A model generated the notes under the pieces. The model saw nothing but the letters and a program-made list of their open reading frames with translations. It was not told the origin of the DNA and ran no database searches. DNA of 64,000 bases from Bacteroides timonensis (GTDB lineage Bacteria; Bacteroidota; Bacteroidia; Bacteroidales; Bacteroidaceae), in the NCBI RefSeq assembly GCF_000513195.1, contig NZ_CBVI010000016.1:124001-188000 (forward strand), in the 5' to 3' direction. Both the position numbers and the translations under genes were made by a program. Positions 1-9,893 of this stretch are shown here, piece after piece; within the stretch, counting starts at the first letter, position 1; each line of letters opens with the position of its first letter.

Positions 1-821
1 AAGGTGATGGTAGGTTTGGTCTTTTCAGTGAGATTCATGTTGAACTTTCCTTTCATATTGGTACCAGTGCTTGAGCCTTTTACTCCAGCCTCACCGCGAT
101 ACATAGTAGCCACACAACCATTGGCGGCATCCATGCTGAAGGTCATATACGAATCCATATAGGCATCGGTTTCGGGAATGAGCCAGCTTTGGAAGCCCGG
201 ATCCCAGTTGGGTTTCCAATTTCCGGTGCCGAAGACGATATCTTTATAGACTCCGTTATCCACATCATCCTGGGTATATCCGGCGCCGTCACCGTCAGGA
301 TCGTATGGAGACAGATACATCACAGGCCCTGAACACTGTCCGATACCATAATTACCATCGCAAGGATACCATTTTTTACTAACTCCCTCAGCCAATGTCT
401 CAGCATCAGGAATAGCATTGCCCGACTTGAAATCCTCATACGCCAGCAAGAACCACTTCTCATCGCTCAACAGCGAGAAGTCGTTTTGTGCCAGATTAAA
501 AGCATAAGGTTCGCCATATACGACACCACCGGGTGTCTCTACACCGAAAGTCACCTCATACTCACCTGCAAAAGGCAAGCTGACGGCAAGTTCGTTCTCT
601 TGAGAGCGTCCCTGCGGAGTAACCCACAGCGGAGTGCAACCGGTAATATTCGACTTGAGGCGTACTTCATTTCCCTTAATAGTCACAGTGTAGGCAATGC
701 CTTCCGCCAAGTCATCGGATACATAGGTTTTCTTGCCCATATCATATTCATCGGGTGAACAGGCCGACAACATCAACACCAAGCCTGCAATGAGCGTATA
801 TATATAATAATTCAATTTCAT
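1..821 (-). CDS. Surface lipoprotein downstream of SusCD (3' end outside window)
   Basis: The reading frame is open from an ATG at 819-821 to the window edge, giving 273 residues with the C-terminus missing. The N-terminus is a lipoprotein signal peptide with a lipobox ending LSAC (Cys at about residue 21), followed by an acidic stretch (SPDEYDMG). After that come beta-rich segments with many aromatic residues and a Ca-binding-like DPDGDGAGYTQDD patch. It follows the SusD gene by 50 bp on the same strand, the position usually taken by SusE/SusF-like or other surface glycan-binding lipoproteins. I infer a surface-exposed glycan-binding role. No catalytic motif is visible and I cannot name a specific family. 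Confidence 0.75.
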   Translation of the reverse strand, partial: MKLNYYIYTLIAGLVLMLSACSPDEYDMGKKTYVSDDLAEGIAYTVTIKGNEVRLKSNITGCTPLWVTPQGRSQENELAVSLPFAGEYEVTFGVETPGGVVYGEPYAFNLAQNDFSLLSDEKWFLLAYEDFKSGNAIPDAETLAEGVSKKWYPCDGNYGIGQCSGPVMYLSPYDPDGDGAGYTQDDVDNGVYKDIVFGTGNWKPNWDPGFQSWLIPETDAYMDSYMTFSMDAANGCVATMYRGEAGVKGSSTGTNMKGKFNMNLTEKTKPTIT

Positions 822-871
822 ATCTTATTATTTTTAATGTTTTTCCTTGATAAACCTAAGCCTTCGTGGAT

Positions 872-2572
872 TTACCAACCGGCATTCTGAGTAAGCACAT
901 TACCCGAAAGGGTGATTTGTGTATTCGGAATCTGCATCAGCCCTTTCTTCGAGGTGAAATTGCTTTCGGAGAATGAAGTGGTTTCTTCATTTCCACCGTT
1001 CATCACCTTGGCGCCATTTTGTGCGGCAGCGATGACACGTGCAGCGTATGCACCCTCTTTCTCATAACGCATCAAGTCCCAATAGTGCACGCCCTCGAAA
1101 GCTAATTCTATGGCGCGTTCCTTACGGATGTTTTCAATGCTGTAAGCCAGTGTCTCACCGGGATATACACGCTGGTGAACCTGATTTAATCCATCGGCAT
1201 TACCATTGAGTTCGGAATGCATCAGCAGTACATCGGCATAACGCATGATGGTGTAATCCTGATAGTAAGTAATGTTCTGGTGCTGCTCACCCAACTTGAA
1301 TCCGACTTCCTGACGCGTACCATCGGCAAAGCACATCGGCGCATACTTGCGGGTATAATAACCCGTGTATTCATACGAATCGGTGATATCGGCATTGAAA
1401 CCGGCTTCGCTGCAACTCCATACGCAAGCATTGAAGCGAGGATCATTCTTATATTGCTCCACGAAAGCGGGAGTCACCGGGCAAGCCCCCCAGCCACTGG
1501 CAATACATACACTCGTAGCACTCCTGTTGCGAGGTCCCAGATAAACAGAGAAAGCATTACCATCACCATTGCCATTGTAGTCATGAGTAGTATTCATCTT
1601 CAGATTGAGCACAATTTCTGCCGAGAGTTTACCTTGTCCGGCTTGCCAGGCGGAACCATCGTACCACTTGCCGGCGTAGGTTGTATTCCAGGCATACGTG
1701 TCGCCGCTTGAAGCATCGGTGGTGCAAGCGGGCATCCAGAAGTCGGCATATTTTTTTTCCAGTTCATATTTCCCATTCTGCACCACATCGTTGATGGCAG
1801 CCACAGCCTCGGCTTTGGTGCATGAAGAATGTTCGGCACCATAGTAACCGGTATAATAAAGGTAGGCACGAGCCATCAGCGCTTCCGCGGCATACTTGGT
1901 GATGCGGCCATCGTTGGTATCGTTATTATCCAAAGGGTAAGCATCGGCAGGAATATGCTCGATCGCATACTTGAAGTCTTCAAAGATGAGTTTATAGACA
2001 TCGCTTGCCGGAGAACGGGGAATATTTTCTTCGGAAGGGGCAGTAAGCAAAGGAACATCACCGAACATACGGACAAGGTCGAAATAAAGAATGCCGCGAA
2101 GAGCGTGCGCTTCGCCCATCACGCGTCCTTGCGCCTTGGCGTCACCGGCCCAGTCAATGTTTTCCTCCTGAGCGATGAGTTGGTTGCAACGGAATACGGC
2201 TTTATAATAGTTCTGCCAATCCGCATTAAAAATATCGTTGTATGAAGGCGCGATGCCCAGATTGAACTGGTCAATCACATTATTGTTTTTAGCATCCGAA
2301 AGGCCGAGACCGGCAAAGGCCTGTTCGGAAGCAAATTCCGCCAACAGATACATACCCACCCCCGCATCGGAAATAGTACGTTGCCATCCGTCGTAACAGC
2401 CCACTAAAGCCATTTCGGCAGACTCCAGGTTGCTGTAAGCCGTTTCAGTATTCAGGTCTTTTTTTGATGAAGTGTCGAAGAAGTCTTCACACGATGTGAA
2501 AACCAAGGCTGACACAGCGAGCGCACTCGTCAATAATATATGTTTTGTATTCATATTACTTTTCTTTTTCAT
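872..2572 (-). CDS. SusD/RagB-family outer-membrane glycan-binding lipoprotein
   Basis: A 566-residue protein with a lipoprotein signal (ALVFTSC) and the SusD/RagB layout: N-terminal TPR-like helices (EMALVGCYDGWQ, GEAHALRGILYFDLVRMFG) and the conserved C-terminal block (IRKERAIELAFEGVHYWDLMRY). SusD proteins sit on the cell surface as a lid over the SusC barrel and bind the incoming glycan. It starts 3 bp after the SusC stop, so the two are translationally coupled. A second ATG six codons in (2554) also has a purine-rich lead and could be the real start. The substrate is unknown; the neighbouring esterase suggests an acylated glycan. Confidence 0.95.
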   Translation of the reverse strand: MKKKSNMNTKHILLTSALAVSALVFTSCEDFFDTSSKKDLNTETAYSNLESAEMALVGCYDGWQRTISDAGVGMYLLAEFASEQAFAGLGLSDAKNNNVIDQFNLGIAPSYNDIFNADWQNYYKAVFRCNQLIAQEENIDWAGDAKAQGRVMGEAHALRGILYFDLVRMFGDVPLLTAPSEENIPRSPASDVYKLIFEDFKYAIEHIPADAYPLDNNDTNDGRITKYAAEALMARAYLYYTGYYGAEHSSCTKAEAVAAINDVVQNGKYELEKKYADFWMPACTTDASSGDTYAWNTTYAGKWYDGSAWQAGQGKLSAEIVLNLKMNTTHDYNGNGDGNAFSVYLGPRNRSATSVCIASGWGACPVTPAFVEQYKNDPRFNACVWSCSEAGFNADITDSYEYTGYYTRKYAPMCFADGTRQEVGFKLGEQHQNITYYQDYTIMRYADVLLMHSELNGNADGLNQVHQRVYPGETLAYSIENIRKERAIELAFEGVHYWDLMRYEKEGAYAARVIAAAQNGAKVMNGGNEETTSFSESNFTSKKGLMQIPNTQITLSGNVLTQNAGW

Positions 2573-2575
2573 GAT

Positions 2576-5500
2576 TTAAAACGCAAGATTAATACCCACA
2601 ATGAAGGTACGCGGGTGTGGATAGTAACCCATATCTACGCCCGATACCCATGTATCGTTGTTGTTACCGTCCGTGCCGTTGTATGAACCGATTTCGGGAT
2701 CCATACCGTCGTACTTGGTCAGCGTGAAGAGGTTTTGAGCCTGCACATAGAGACGCAGTTTCGACAAGCCCTTCCAGGAGATGAGACGCTTGAAGTCGTA
2801 CCCCAAAGTGATGTTCTGCAAGCGGATGTAGTCGCCATCCTGCAAATAAAGGTCGGAGAATTGCCAGTTGCCCACATCACCGTAGGTCACGCGGGGAATC
2901 CGGTTGCTGGTGCCTTCGCCCGTCCAGCGGTTCAGTATCTGACGGCTATAGTTGGCCTGCGAAGAGTTAGGATCGCGATAAGACTGCGCAATCTGGAAAC
3001 CGGCGGCACCGGTAGCGTTCAGGCTCAGGTCGAAACCTTTATAGCCCAGGTTAATGTTAAAACCGAATGTGTATTTGGGAAGTCCGTTGCCTAAATCCAC
3101 CTTATCATTGGCATCGATGGCACCATCGTGATTCACATCAATATACTTCACATCGCCGGGTTGTACACTATTTTGGAACACACCGTTTCCGGCAGCGATC
3201 CAGTCGTTAATCTCCTGCTTGTTCTGAAAGATACCGGCTGTCTTGAAGCCCCAGAAGTAACCTATGGCATGACCGTTTTCGGCACGGTAGAACTCTTCCG
3301 CATTACTATAGATTTGATTGGTAGCGCCATGAATGATACCGTCTTCGGTAGGGATGCTTCCCACTTCGTTATGGTTGTAGGCAAAATTACCACCTATACT
3401 GTAAGTGAAATCCTTACCTATCTGATCGTTCCAGGAGAGACCCAGCTCGACACCTTTGTTTTTTACGTCACCACCGTTGACAATGGGGCCGTCGGTACCC
3501 GCCGTAGCCAATACGGGAGCCTGTACCAACCAGTCCTTGGTGTTCTTGATATAACCGTCGGCAGTAAGCGCGAGACGCCCATTCAGGAAACGGGCATCGA
3601 TACCCACATTATATTGTTCAGAGGTCTCCCATTTCACTTTCTCATTGGCAAGGCGGCTGGTATACGAACCCGTAACCCATCCGTCCTGACCTCCAGCTAT
3701 ACCGAAGTTATAATTGGTATTCGTGGTAGACACGGGAGCAAGATATTGATAGCAATTGATATTGGCGTTACCCACCTGACCCCAGCTGACACGTATCTTT
3801 AAGAAATCGAACCAAGACCTCACCGAATCCATGAATTTCTCTTCAGAGATAGTCCATCCGGCAGATACCGAAGGGAAATATCCCCAGCGGTGACCTTTGG
3901 CAAACTTCGACGAACCATCGGCACGCATAGTAGCATTTACCATATAGCGTTCTTTCCACGTCCAACCCAGGCGAGCGAAAAATGACATGCCGCGAGTAGA
4001 ATCGTAAGGCGCCCCCTTCACTGTTTTATTCTCTGTTCCGTTGGTGTTTACCAGATAAGCATGGTCCCAATCATCAAATCCGGGGATAAGGCCCGTGTTG
4101 GAACCTTCGGTGTTGCTACCGTCATAGGTGGACATTTCGCTACCTATCAAGGCATTTATGTGATGATTGTCGGGCAGATCGAAATCGTAAGAGAGGGTAT
4201 TGGTCCACACCATCGACATGCCGTGCCCATGGCTCTGGCTCACTTTGCTTACGGTGTTGGCGGTCTGCGGAGTGAACTGGTACTTAGGTGTATAGGAGCG
4301 GTAGTCGGAAGCGCCGTAACTGATGCCATACACCGTCTTGAATCTCAGGTTCTTGACGGGTTCAATCTGCACATATACGTTGGCATCGAGCGAACCGTTC
4401 TTGCTGTTGTTGTAGCGGTTCACCATCATGCTGCCGTAAGGATTGCCGTCGTTCACGTTCCAATCGGAGTTCACCGTGGAGTTATAGTTGCCATCGGCAT
4501 CATAAACGGGAATAATGGGAGACGCAGAGAAAGCGCTGCGAAGGTTGTTGTTCCAGATGTTACCGGTATTCATGCCGCGCGTATCTTTCCACACAAAGCT
4601 CACATGTTCGCCCACAGTCACCAGTCCGTTCCACATCTTATGTTCAGAGTTGACGCGGAAGTTATACCTTTTATAATAAGAAACATCTGAGCCACCAATC
4701 AGGCCATCCTGACCTGTGTAGCCACCTGAAATAGCATAAGTAGAAGTTTTGGAACCACCAGTGAACGAGAGGTTGTGGCTGGTAGTTAATCCGCCATCTT
4801 CAATTGCCTGGTCAATCCAGTCAGTATCATATATATTCCCCCTAGCATCATGTATGGAGCTAAGCGAAGCCCAATCCACCGGCGACATGCCTGAGTTGAG
4901 ACGGGCTTCATCCATAATATTCATATACTCTGAAGCATTGAGCATACTGTACTTGCGACCTATCGTCTGCCAACCGGCAAAACCATCATAGCTGATTCTA
5001 CAAGTACCTTCCTTACCACTTTTTGTAGTAACCAACACTACACCATTAGCAGCCTGCGCACCATAAATAGCAGCCGAAGCAGCATCTTTCAATACATCGA
5101 TACTTTCAATATCAGCAGGATTCAGAGTAGAAATGTCGCCCCCCACACCATCGATAAGATAGAGAGGCTGAGAATTACCCACCGTACCCAGTCCACGAAT
5201 GGTTACACTCATGCTGGCACCTGGCTGTCCGGAAGTAGAGACAATGTTCACACCGGGTGTTTGTCCCTGCAAAGCAGAGAGAGGGTTCGTTGTATTCAGT
5301 TTGGCAATGTTTTCACCCTTCACCTGAACCGTAGCACCGGTTACGAGTTTCTTTTTCTGAACGCCGTAACCTACCACGACTACTTCATCCAGCATTTCGG
5401 TATCTTCTTTTAATGAAACATTGATAACCGAAGAATCACCTACTTTAAATTCCAAAGATTTGTAGCCGATATAAGAGAATACCAGCGTTTGCCCAATTTG

Positions 5501-5740
5501 GGCTGTTACAGAATATTTACCGTCCATATCGGTTATTCCACCGGTGGAAGTCTCTTTCACCTGGACGCTGACACCAATCAACGGCTCATTGTCCGTGGCA
5601 GATGTCACAACTCCCGAAATGGTTTTGCTTTGAGAAGGGATAGCCTGAAGACTACTGATTGCAGGTACCAGAAGTAGCAGTACCAATGCAACACGGCATA
5701 AATGCAAATTTATGCACTTTTCAAAGAATGTCTTTCTCAT
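2576..5740 (-). CDS. SusC/RagA-family TonB-dependent outer-membrane transporter
   Basis: I start the protein at the ATG at 5740 (1054 residues), because the signal peptide MRKTFFEKCINL... begins there. In order: signal peptide, carboxypeptidase-regulatory-like domain (about 40-110, ISGVVTSATDNEPLIGVSV), a TonB-box-like DEVVVVGYG (118-126), plug domain (to about 245, RGLGTVGNSQPLYLIDGV) and a long beta-barrel ending in aromatic NLAF. It has no N-terminal STN domain, unlike the second SusC in this window, so it is not itself expected to signal to an anti-sigma factor. SusC proteins import oligosaccharides across the outer membrane using TonB energy. It is the first gene of the operon with SusD and the surface lipoprotein. 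Confidence 0.95.
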   Translation of the reverse strand: MRKTFFEKCINLHLCRVALVLLLLVPAISSLQAIPSQSKTISGVVTSATDNEPLIGVSVQVKETSTGGITDMDGKYSVTAQIGQTLVFSYIGYKSLEFKVGDSSVINVSLKEDTEMLDEVVVVGYGVQKKKLVTGATVQVKGENIAKLNTTNPLSALQGQTPGVNIVSTSGQPGASMSVTIRGLGTVGNSQPLYLIDGVGGDISTLNPADIESIDVLKDAASAAIYGAQAANGVVLVTTKSGKEGTCRISYDGFAGWQTIGRKYSMLNASEYMNIMDEARLNSGMSPVDWASLSSIHDARGNIYDTDWIDQAIEDGGLTTSHNLSFTGGSKTSTYAISGGYTGQDGLIGGSDVSYYKRYNFRVNSEHKMWNGLVTVGEHVSFVWKDTRGMNTGNIWNNNLRSAFSASPIIPVYDADGNYNSTVNSDWNVNDGNPYGSMMVNRYNNSKNGSLDANVYVQIEPVKNLRFKTVYGISYGASDYRSYTPKYQFTPQTANTVSKVSQSHGHGMSMVWTNTLSYDFDLPDNHHINALIGSEMSTYDGSNTEGSNTGLIPGFDDWDHAYLVNTNGTENKTVKGAPYDSTRGMSFFARLGWTWKERYMVNATMRADGSSKFAKGHRWGYFPSVSAGWTISEEKFMDSVRSWFDFLKIRVSWGQVGNANINCYQYLAPVSTTNTNYNFGIAGGQDGWVTGSYTSRLANEKVKWETSEQYNVGIDARFLNGRLALTADGYIKNTKDWLVQAPVLATAGTDGPIVNGGDVKNKGVELGLSWNDQIGKDFTYSIGGNFAYNHNEVGSIPTEDGIIHGATNQIYSNAEEFYRAENGHAIGYFWGFKTAGIFQNKQEINDWIAAGNGVFQNSVQPGDVKYIDVNHDGAIDANDKVDLGNGLPKYTFGFNINLGYKGFDLSLNATGAAGFQIAQSYRDPNSSQANYSRQILNRWTGEGTSNRIPRVTYGDVGNWQFSDLYLQDGDYIRLQNITLGYDFKRLISWKGLSKLRLYVQAQNLFTLTKYDGMDPEIGSYNGTDGNNNDTWVSGVDMGYYPHPRTFIVGINLAF

Positions 5741-5916
5741 TGTACATTGTTTAATGGTTAATATCAAAGATTTTATTGTGTTCTTTTTCGTTTACAAAAG
5801 AAACCACGACAAATGTATGAAATGAAGTTGAAAGACTTTGAAAAGAATGTTATGAAGAGGAGACAGATTGGTTAATCCTCGCTCCTGAAATGTTATTAAT
5901 AAAGGTACAATTTGTT

Positions 5917-5953
5917 TTTATCCCCCTCACAGAGGTACTGTGAAGGGGATAAA
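5917..5953 (-). terminator. Hairpin after the esterase gene
   Basis: Arms 5917-5932 and 5938-5953 pair over 16 bp with one G-T wobble around a 5-nt loop. The hairpin lies just downstream of the esterase stop on the minus strand and upstream of the SusC promoter region. There is no clear T-run, so termination is an inference from position. Confidence 0.5.
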
Positions 5954-5956
5954 GAC

Positions 5957-8464
5957 TTACTGATTCACTACGAAATTACGTATCTGACACCCGGTTCTCT
6001 CACCTTTGGCTATACGCAAACGCAAGGTATGCTGACCGGAAGCCAGTTCTGTTTCCAGCATATACACCCATGGAATGTATAGGTTTCGACTCCAATCGGT
6101 AAGTGTATCCAGCTTCTTGAACGGAGCGCCATCCACACTGTATTCCAGCACACAGGCTTGCGGACCGGCTGCGCAGAAGATACCTACAGCACGTCCTTCA
6201 AAAGAGAATGAAAGACTGGCTCCGGCACGATCAGCCACCAACATGGGAACATGTACGAAACCTTTACGGGTATTCCCTTTCACTGTAGGCGTCCAGTCAT
6301 CCACTACTTTCCAACCATTCAGTTGCTTGGCGGAACGAACATCTACAAATACACCTTTATCATAAGAATAGGAATCTATCGGTTTTTCCGGTACCTCATG
6401 TGCCAGGACGGTTTTCTTTGCCACGCCACCACTCCATTCAAGGTCGAAGAGACGGTTTATAGCGGCAGCATAATATGTATGACCGTTCCAAGCAGGATGT
6501 GTGCCACCAAATTCTTTCCAATCGAACTCACCATCGCGCATACGCTGCGCCACTTCTTCCGCCAGATTGATAGAGGAAACATAATAATGATTGGCTACAC
6601 TTTCATGATTCATAATAACCTGGGGTTGCATACCCTTGTCCAACAAAGGTATGAATGGATCGTAAATAAAGTGAAGCATGACAATATCCATTTCCGAACT
6701 GACAGTACGGGCATGACGAATAATACCCTCCATACCGCGCGTCTGCCGGATATAATCGAATCCGTTTGTATCATCATTTACCGCTGCCTCAACAAATAAT
6801 AAATCAGGCATTCCTTTCTGCAATACATCATTTTCAAAACGGAAAGCATGAGGAGTGCTTCCGGTAGAAGGTATTCCGGCATCAATGAACGTGAATTCAG
6901 TTTCCGGGAAACGCTGTTTCAAATCTTCCTGTATCATATTCCGCCAACCACGCATTTCGGTAATGGAGCCACCCAGAAAAGCGACACAACCTTTTTTCTC
7001 TTTCGCAAACTTCAGATAAGAGTTAGTAAGGCTACCACGTTGATGGATTACTTGTTTCTTCTGATAATCCGGTTGGTTACGGATTATAAAATCAACAACC
7101 GGTTCAGCATTATCCAAGCTATGGGGATGGTGATCGCAACCGGGTTTCAATATGATTTCGACATTACCTCCCAAAGCACGATAACGTTCAGCAGCAATCT
7201 TCATGTGCTTTTCATACGGCACAATCTTGTCACTATCACCGCAAACGCCCATCACTGGAATACCGGCAGCCGCTAATGGAGCCAGGTTATCAATCGGATT
7301 TCCTTTGAAGTCTTTGGCATTTTCTTCAGTCAATCCCCATTCTGCAAGGAAGCCTTTCCAGAAATCACGTTCCCAGTTCTCGGAGAAATAGAGCATATCG
7401 CATACAGGAGCGTCCACATAGATACAGGCCACTTTATCTGGATTATTTGCTGCCCAGTTAAATGCGAATAATCCGCCACGGCTGAAGCCTTCTAACGTCA
7501 CTTTGGGAGAAAGACGATAATATCTGCGCATGACTTCATAGAAATCAGTGCCCAGACGTTGCGCACGCGGACTTCCATAAAGATGAGTCAAATCATAATA
7601 CGCCACATGGAAACCTTTTTCCAACAAAGCCTTATCTACCGAAGGGAAAGCTCCGAAAAATGCAGGACGCCATATCCAGGGACGCCCTTCCGCTACCTTG
7701 CGGGGAGCAACAACGATAGCGCGGCGTGCATTACAAATAAAATCATAACGATCGAACCCTTCCCATTGCGACTTCTTACCGGGGAAAGGTTGATCGGTAA
7801 CAATTACAGGCGCCTCATTACCGGTCAGTGTACGATAAAGTTCACCGGCAATCAATGCAGCTCCTTGTTCATTGGGGTGGATACCATCTGTATAGTAATC
7901 AGGATATGGCTTCAGCAGTGCATAAAGATCCACAACAGGCAGATGACGTTTCTTCGCTACACTGCGTATTACAGGAATAATACCGTTTGTAATTACGCTA
8001 TCGTTAATACCAAAATTCCGTTTTACGGCAGGAACAGGCAAACAAAGATATATCTTAGGTTTGGAAGGCAATTCCTGAAGAATATCCAGCATTTCCGTCA
8101 AATCCTTCTTAAAGTCTTTTCCATAACGCCAGTTCCAGGGTTTGCTGTCATTCGTTCCCAATTTAATGGTAACGATATCCGGCTGAAATGCCAAAAGATC
8201 ACGAAACTTCTGTTCGTGCATATAAGGATGATCCCCCTTATTCAACAATACACGGGCACTAATTCCGAAATTGCGGACATCGTACCCTTCACCCAAAAAC
8301 TGGGAAAGCAACCCCGGATAACTATTCTGAAACTGATTTTTAATTCCTGAGCCATAAGTGATACTGTTTCCAACACAGGCAATCTTTACAGGTTTCTTTT
8401 CTTGTGCCACTGCCCACAGACTGAACAAGCACAAAAAAAGTAAAAGAGTGTTTTTCTTTTTCAT
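5957..8464 (-). CDS. Three-domain secreted esterase: SGNH - alpha/beta hydrolase - SGNH
   Basis: Starting at the ATG at 8464 the protein has 835 residues and a Sec signal (MKKKNTLLLFLCLF...AVAQ). Domain 1 (about 25-230) is an SGNH/GDSL hydrolase with block I VGNSITYG (Ser34), KLGTNDSK and the Asp-His pair DGIHPNEQG. Domain 2 (about 235-475) is an alpha/beta hydrolase with nucleophile elbow GFSRGG and a late His (GCDHHPHSLD). Domain 3 (about 485-700) is a second SGNH-type unit with GGSIT and FVEAAVND, then GGTHPAWNGH. The last 130 residues look like a beta-sandwich. This is a periplasmic or secreted deacylase, probably removing acetyl or similar groups from glycans taken up by the adjacent SusCD. 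It has its own -7 box at 8507-8514. Confidence 0.85.
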   Translation of the reverse strand: MKKKNTLLLFLCLFSLWAVAQEKKPVKIACVGNSITYGSGIKNQFQNSYPGLLSQFLGEGYDVRNFGISARVLLNKGDHPYMHEQKFRDLLAFQPDIVTIKLGTNDSKPWNWRYGKDFKKDLTEMLDILQELPSKPKIYLCLPVPAVKRNFGINDSVITNGIIPVIRSVAKKRHLPVVDLYALLKPYPDYYTDGIHPNEQGAALIAGELYRTLTGNEAPVIVTDQPFPGKKSQWEGFDRYDFICNARRAIVVAPRKVAEGRPWIWRPAFFGAFPSVDKALLEKGFHVAYYDLTHLYGSPRAQRLGTDFYEVMRRYYRLSPKVTLEGFSRGGLFAFNWAANNPDKVACIYVDAPVCDMLYFSENWERDFWKGFLAEWGLTEENAKDFKGNPIDNLAPLAAAGIPVMGVCGDSDKIVPYEKHMKIAAERYRALGGNVEIILKPGCDHHPHSLDNAEPVVDFIIRNQPDYQKKQVIHQRGSLTNSYLKFAKEKKGCVAFLGGSITEMRGWRNMIQEDLKQRFPETEFTFIDAGIPSTGSTPHAFRFENDVLQKGMPDLLFVEAAVNDDTNGFDYIRQTRGMEGIIRHARTVSSEMDIVMLHFIYDPFIPLLDKGMQPQVIMNHESVANHYYVSSINLAEEVAQRMRDGEFDWKEFGGTHPAWNGHTYYAAAINRLFDLEWSGGVAKKTVLAHEVPEKPIDSYSYDKGVFVDVRSAKQLNGWKVVDDWTPTVKGNTRKGFVHVPMLVADRAGASLSFSFEGRAVGIFCAAGPQACVLEYSVDGAPFKKLDTLTDWSRNLYIPWVYMLETELASGQHTLRLRIAKGERTGCQIRNFVVNQ

Positions 8465-8506
8465 AATATCTATATTAAATATACTCCATAGCATTTTTGA
8501 CCGACA

Positions 8507-8514
8507 CAAAGATA
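8507..8514 (-). promoter_or_regulatory. Bacteroides -7 box (TATCTTTG) of the esterase gene
   Basis: A perfect TAnnTTTG lies 42 bp upstream of the ATG at 8464 on the minus strand. It indicates the esterase is transcribed separately from the kinase gene upstream. Confidence 0.6.
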
Positions 8515-8548
8515 CATTTTATTTTAAAATCAAAGCCTAATAATTTAA

Positions 8549-9880
8549 TCACTTAAAGGTTATCAACACTTTCGTATACGTATTTAGTTTGGATAAAATT
8601 TCCATCCTCGCTCCATAAATAGATAATATCTTCAAAGAAAGTCCTAGCCCAATGCCATGACCTGAATATTCCCTTGTATTGATTGCACGATAGAATGCCT
8701 GGAAAATAAGCTGTATTTCATCTTCGGGAATGCCAATGCCTTTGTCTTCTATTTCCAAAATAGTGTTCCCTTCCTTAGGATACAGCCGCACAGCTACAGG
8801 TTGTTCACCGGAATATTTACAGGCATTGTTCAGTATATTACGGATTGCTATTTTCAGCAAATGCAGATTAGCCCTCACCACTGGCAGGTTCTCTTTCTGA
8901 AATGTATTCCTGAACTGCATCCGCTCATTCTCGGCACACAGTATGATCAGAAGTTCTGCCAGGTCCACATCTTCCATATTATTCTTCAGAAGTTCTTCAT
9001 CCTGATGCGAAAGGAAAAGGAGGGATTTTATCAACAGGCTGATTCTTTTGCTTTCATCCGAAATACGGTTCAAAGCCTTGATATATTCCTGTGGCGAACG
9101 TTCTTTCAGCAAGCTGATTTCACACTCGCCCTGAATGGCCGTCAGCGGATTATTAAGTTCATGGGAAGCACTGCTTACGAAAGATTTTTCGGACTTGAAA
9201 GCCGCGTCTATGCGGTCGAGCATGCCGTTGATTGAAGTGATCAGATCGTCCAGTTCGTCATGGTTACCAGCTGTCTTAATCCGGATATTCAGATTATTCC
9301 CCCGGATGCGCCGCAGCTCTTTCAAAATACGCTTCACCGGTGCCAACATTCGATTGGCATAAAACCTTCCAATGAAATAAACCGATATGGAGCTGAAAAG
9401 GAACAAAAGAAGTATCAGGATAAGCACATGATTCTGTATCTCCGTTCCATAGTTGTTCCGGGCAAGTATCAGAACTATAAAATTACCTTCATTATCCGGA
9501 TAATACAATGCCGCACCCACTTCCTTTTTGTAACGGAATGAAACCGGTTCTTCCATGAATAGTCGCTTCTGCTGCTCTTCGTTCAGATACTTATCAAGTG
9601 TATCTTTCACAGTCTCCATACTATCGGTATTCAGCAAAATTTCCTTAGCTTGGGGAAGAAGCCCTTCATATTCCTGACGGATAATTTCATAACTGCTCTC
9701 GTCCACTTCATCCTTTTCCCAGTGTTTCTGGGCAGTAAGATAGGCTTTATCTGCCAAGTAAGAATCGTACAGCCTATTGATATAGTTATAAATGAAAAAA
9801 TAGAAAACAACCATGATACAGGTAAGCATACATATCGTGATACCCGTATAGAACAACGCTATTTTACTTCCTATCTTCAC
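8549..9880 (-). CDS. Two-component sensor histidine kinase of the metal-efflux operon
   Basis: 443 residues: TM1 (about 10-32), a short periplasmic sensor region (about 33-150), TM2 (about 150-172), HAMP, HisKA with phospho-acceptor ASHELNNPLTAI, and HATPase_c (NILNNACKYSG, DKGIGIP, GHGIGLGLSL). The layout is that of CusS/CzcS-type kinases, which sense periplasmic metal. It lies 13 bp after the response regulator gene and is the last gene of a pump-regulator operon, so the system can autoregulate. The inducing metal is not visible from sequence. Confidence 0.92.
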   Translation of the reverse strand: MKIGSKIALFYTGITICMLTCIMVVFYFFIYNYINRLYDSYLADKAYLTAQKHWEKDEVDESSYEIIRQEYEGLLPQAKEILLNTDSMETVKDTLDKYLNEEQQKRLFMEEPVSFRYKKEVGAALYYPDNEGNFIVLILARNNYGTEIQNHVLILILLLFLFSSISVYFIGRFYANRMLAPVKRILKELRRIRGNNLNIRIKTAGNHDELDDLITSINGMLDRIDAAFKSEKSFVSSASHELNNPLTAIQGECEISLLKERSPQEYIKALNRISDESKRISLLIKSLLFLSHQDEELLKNNMEDVDLAELLIILCAENERMQFRNTFQKENLPVVRANLHLLKIAIRNILNNACKYSGEQPVAVRLYPKEGNTILEIEDKGIGIPEDEIQLIFQAFYRAINTREYSGHGIGLGLSLKILSIYGARMEILSKLNTYTKVLITFK

Positions 9881-9893
9881 TATGATTCTCCAA

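Noticed and set aside
8053..8350. Idea that the kinase pair at 8.5-10.6 kb regulates the SusCD/esterase locus
   Set aside because: The pair is tightly linked in one operon to the metal pump, and the esterase has its own promoter. Hybrid two-component or ECF regulators would be expected for the glycan locus.
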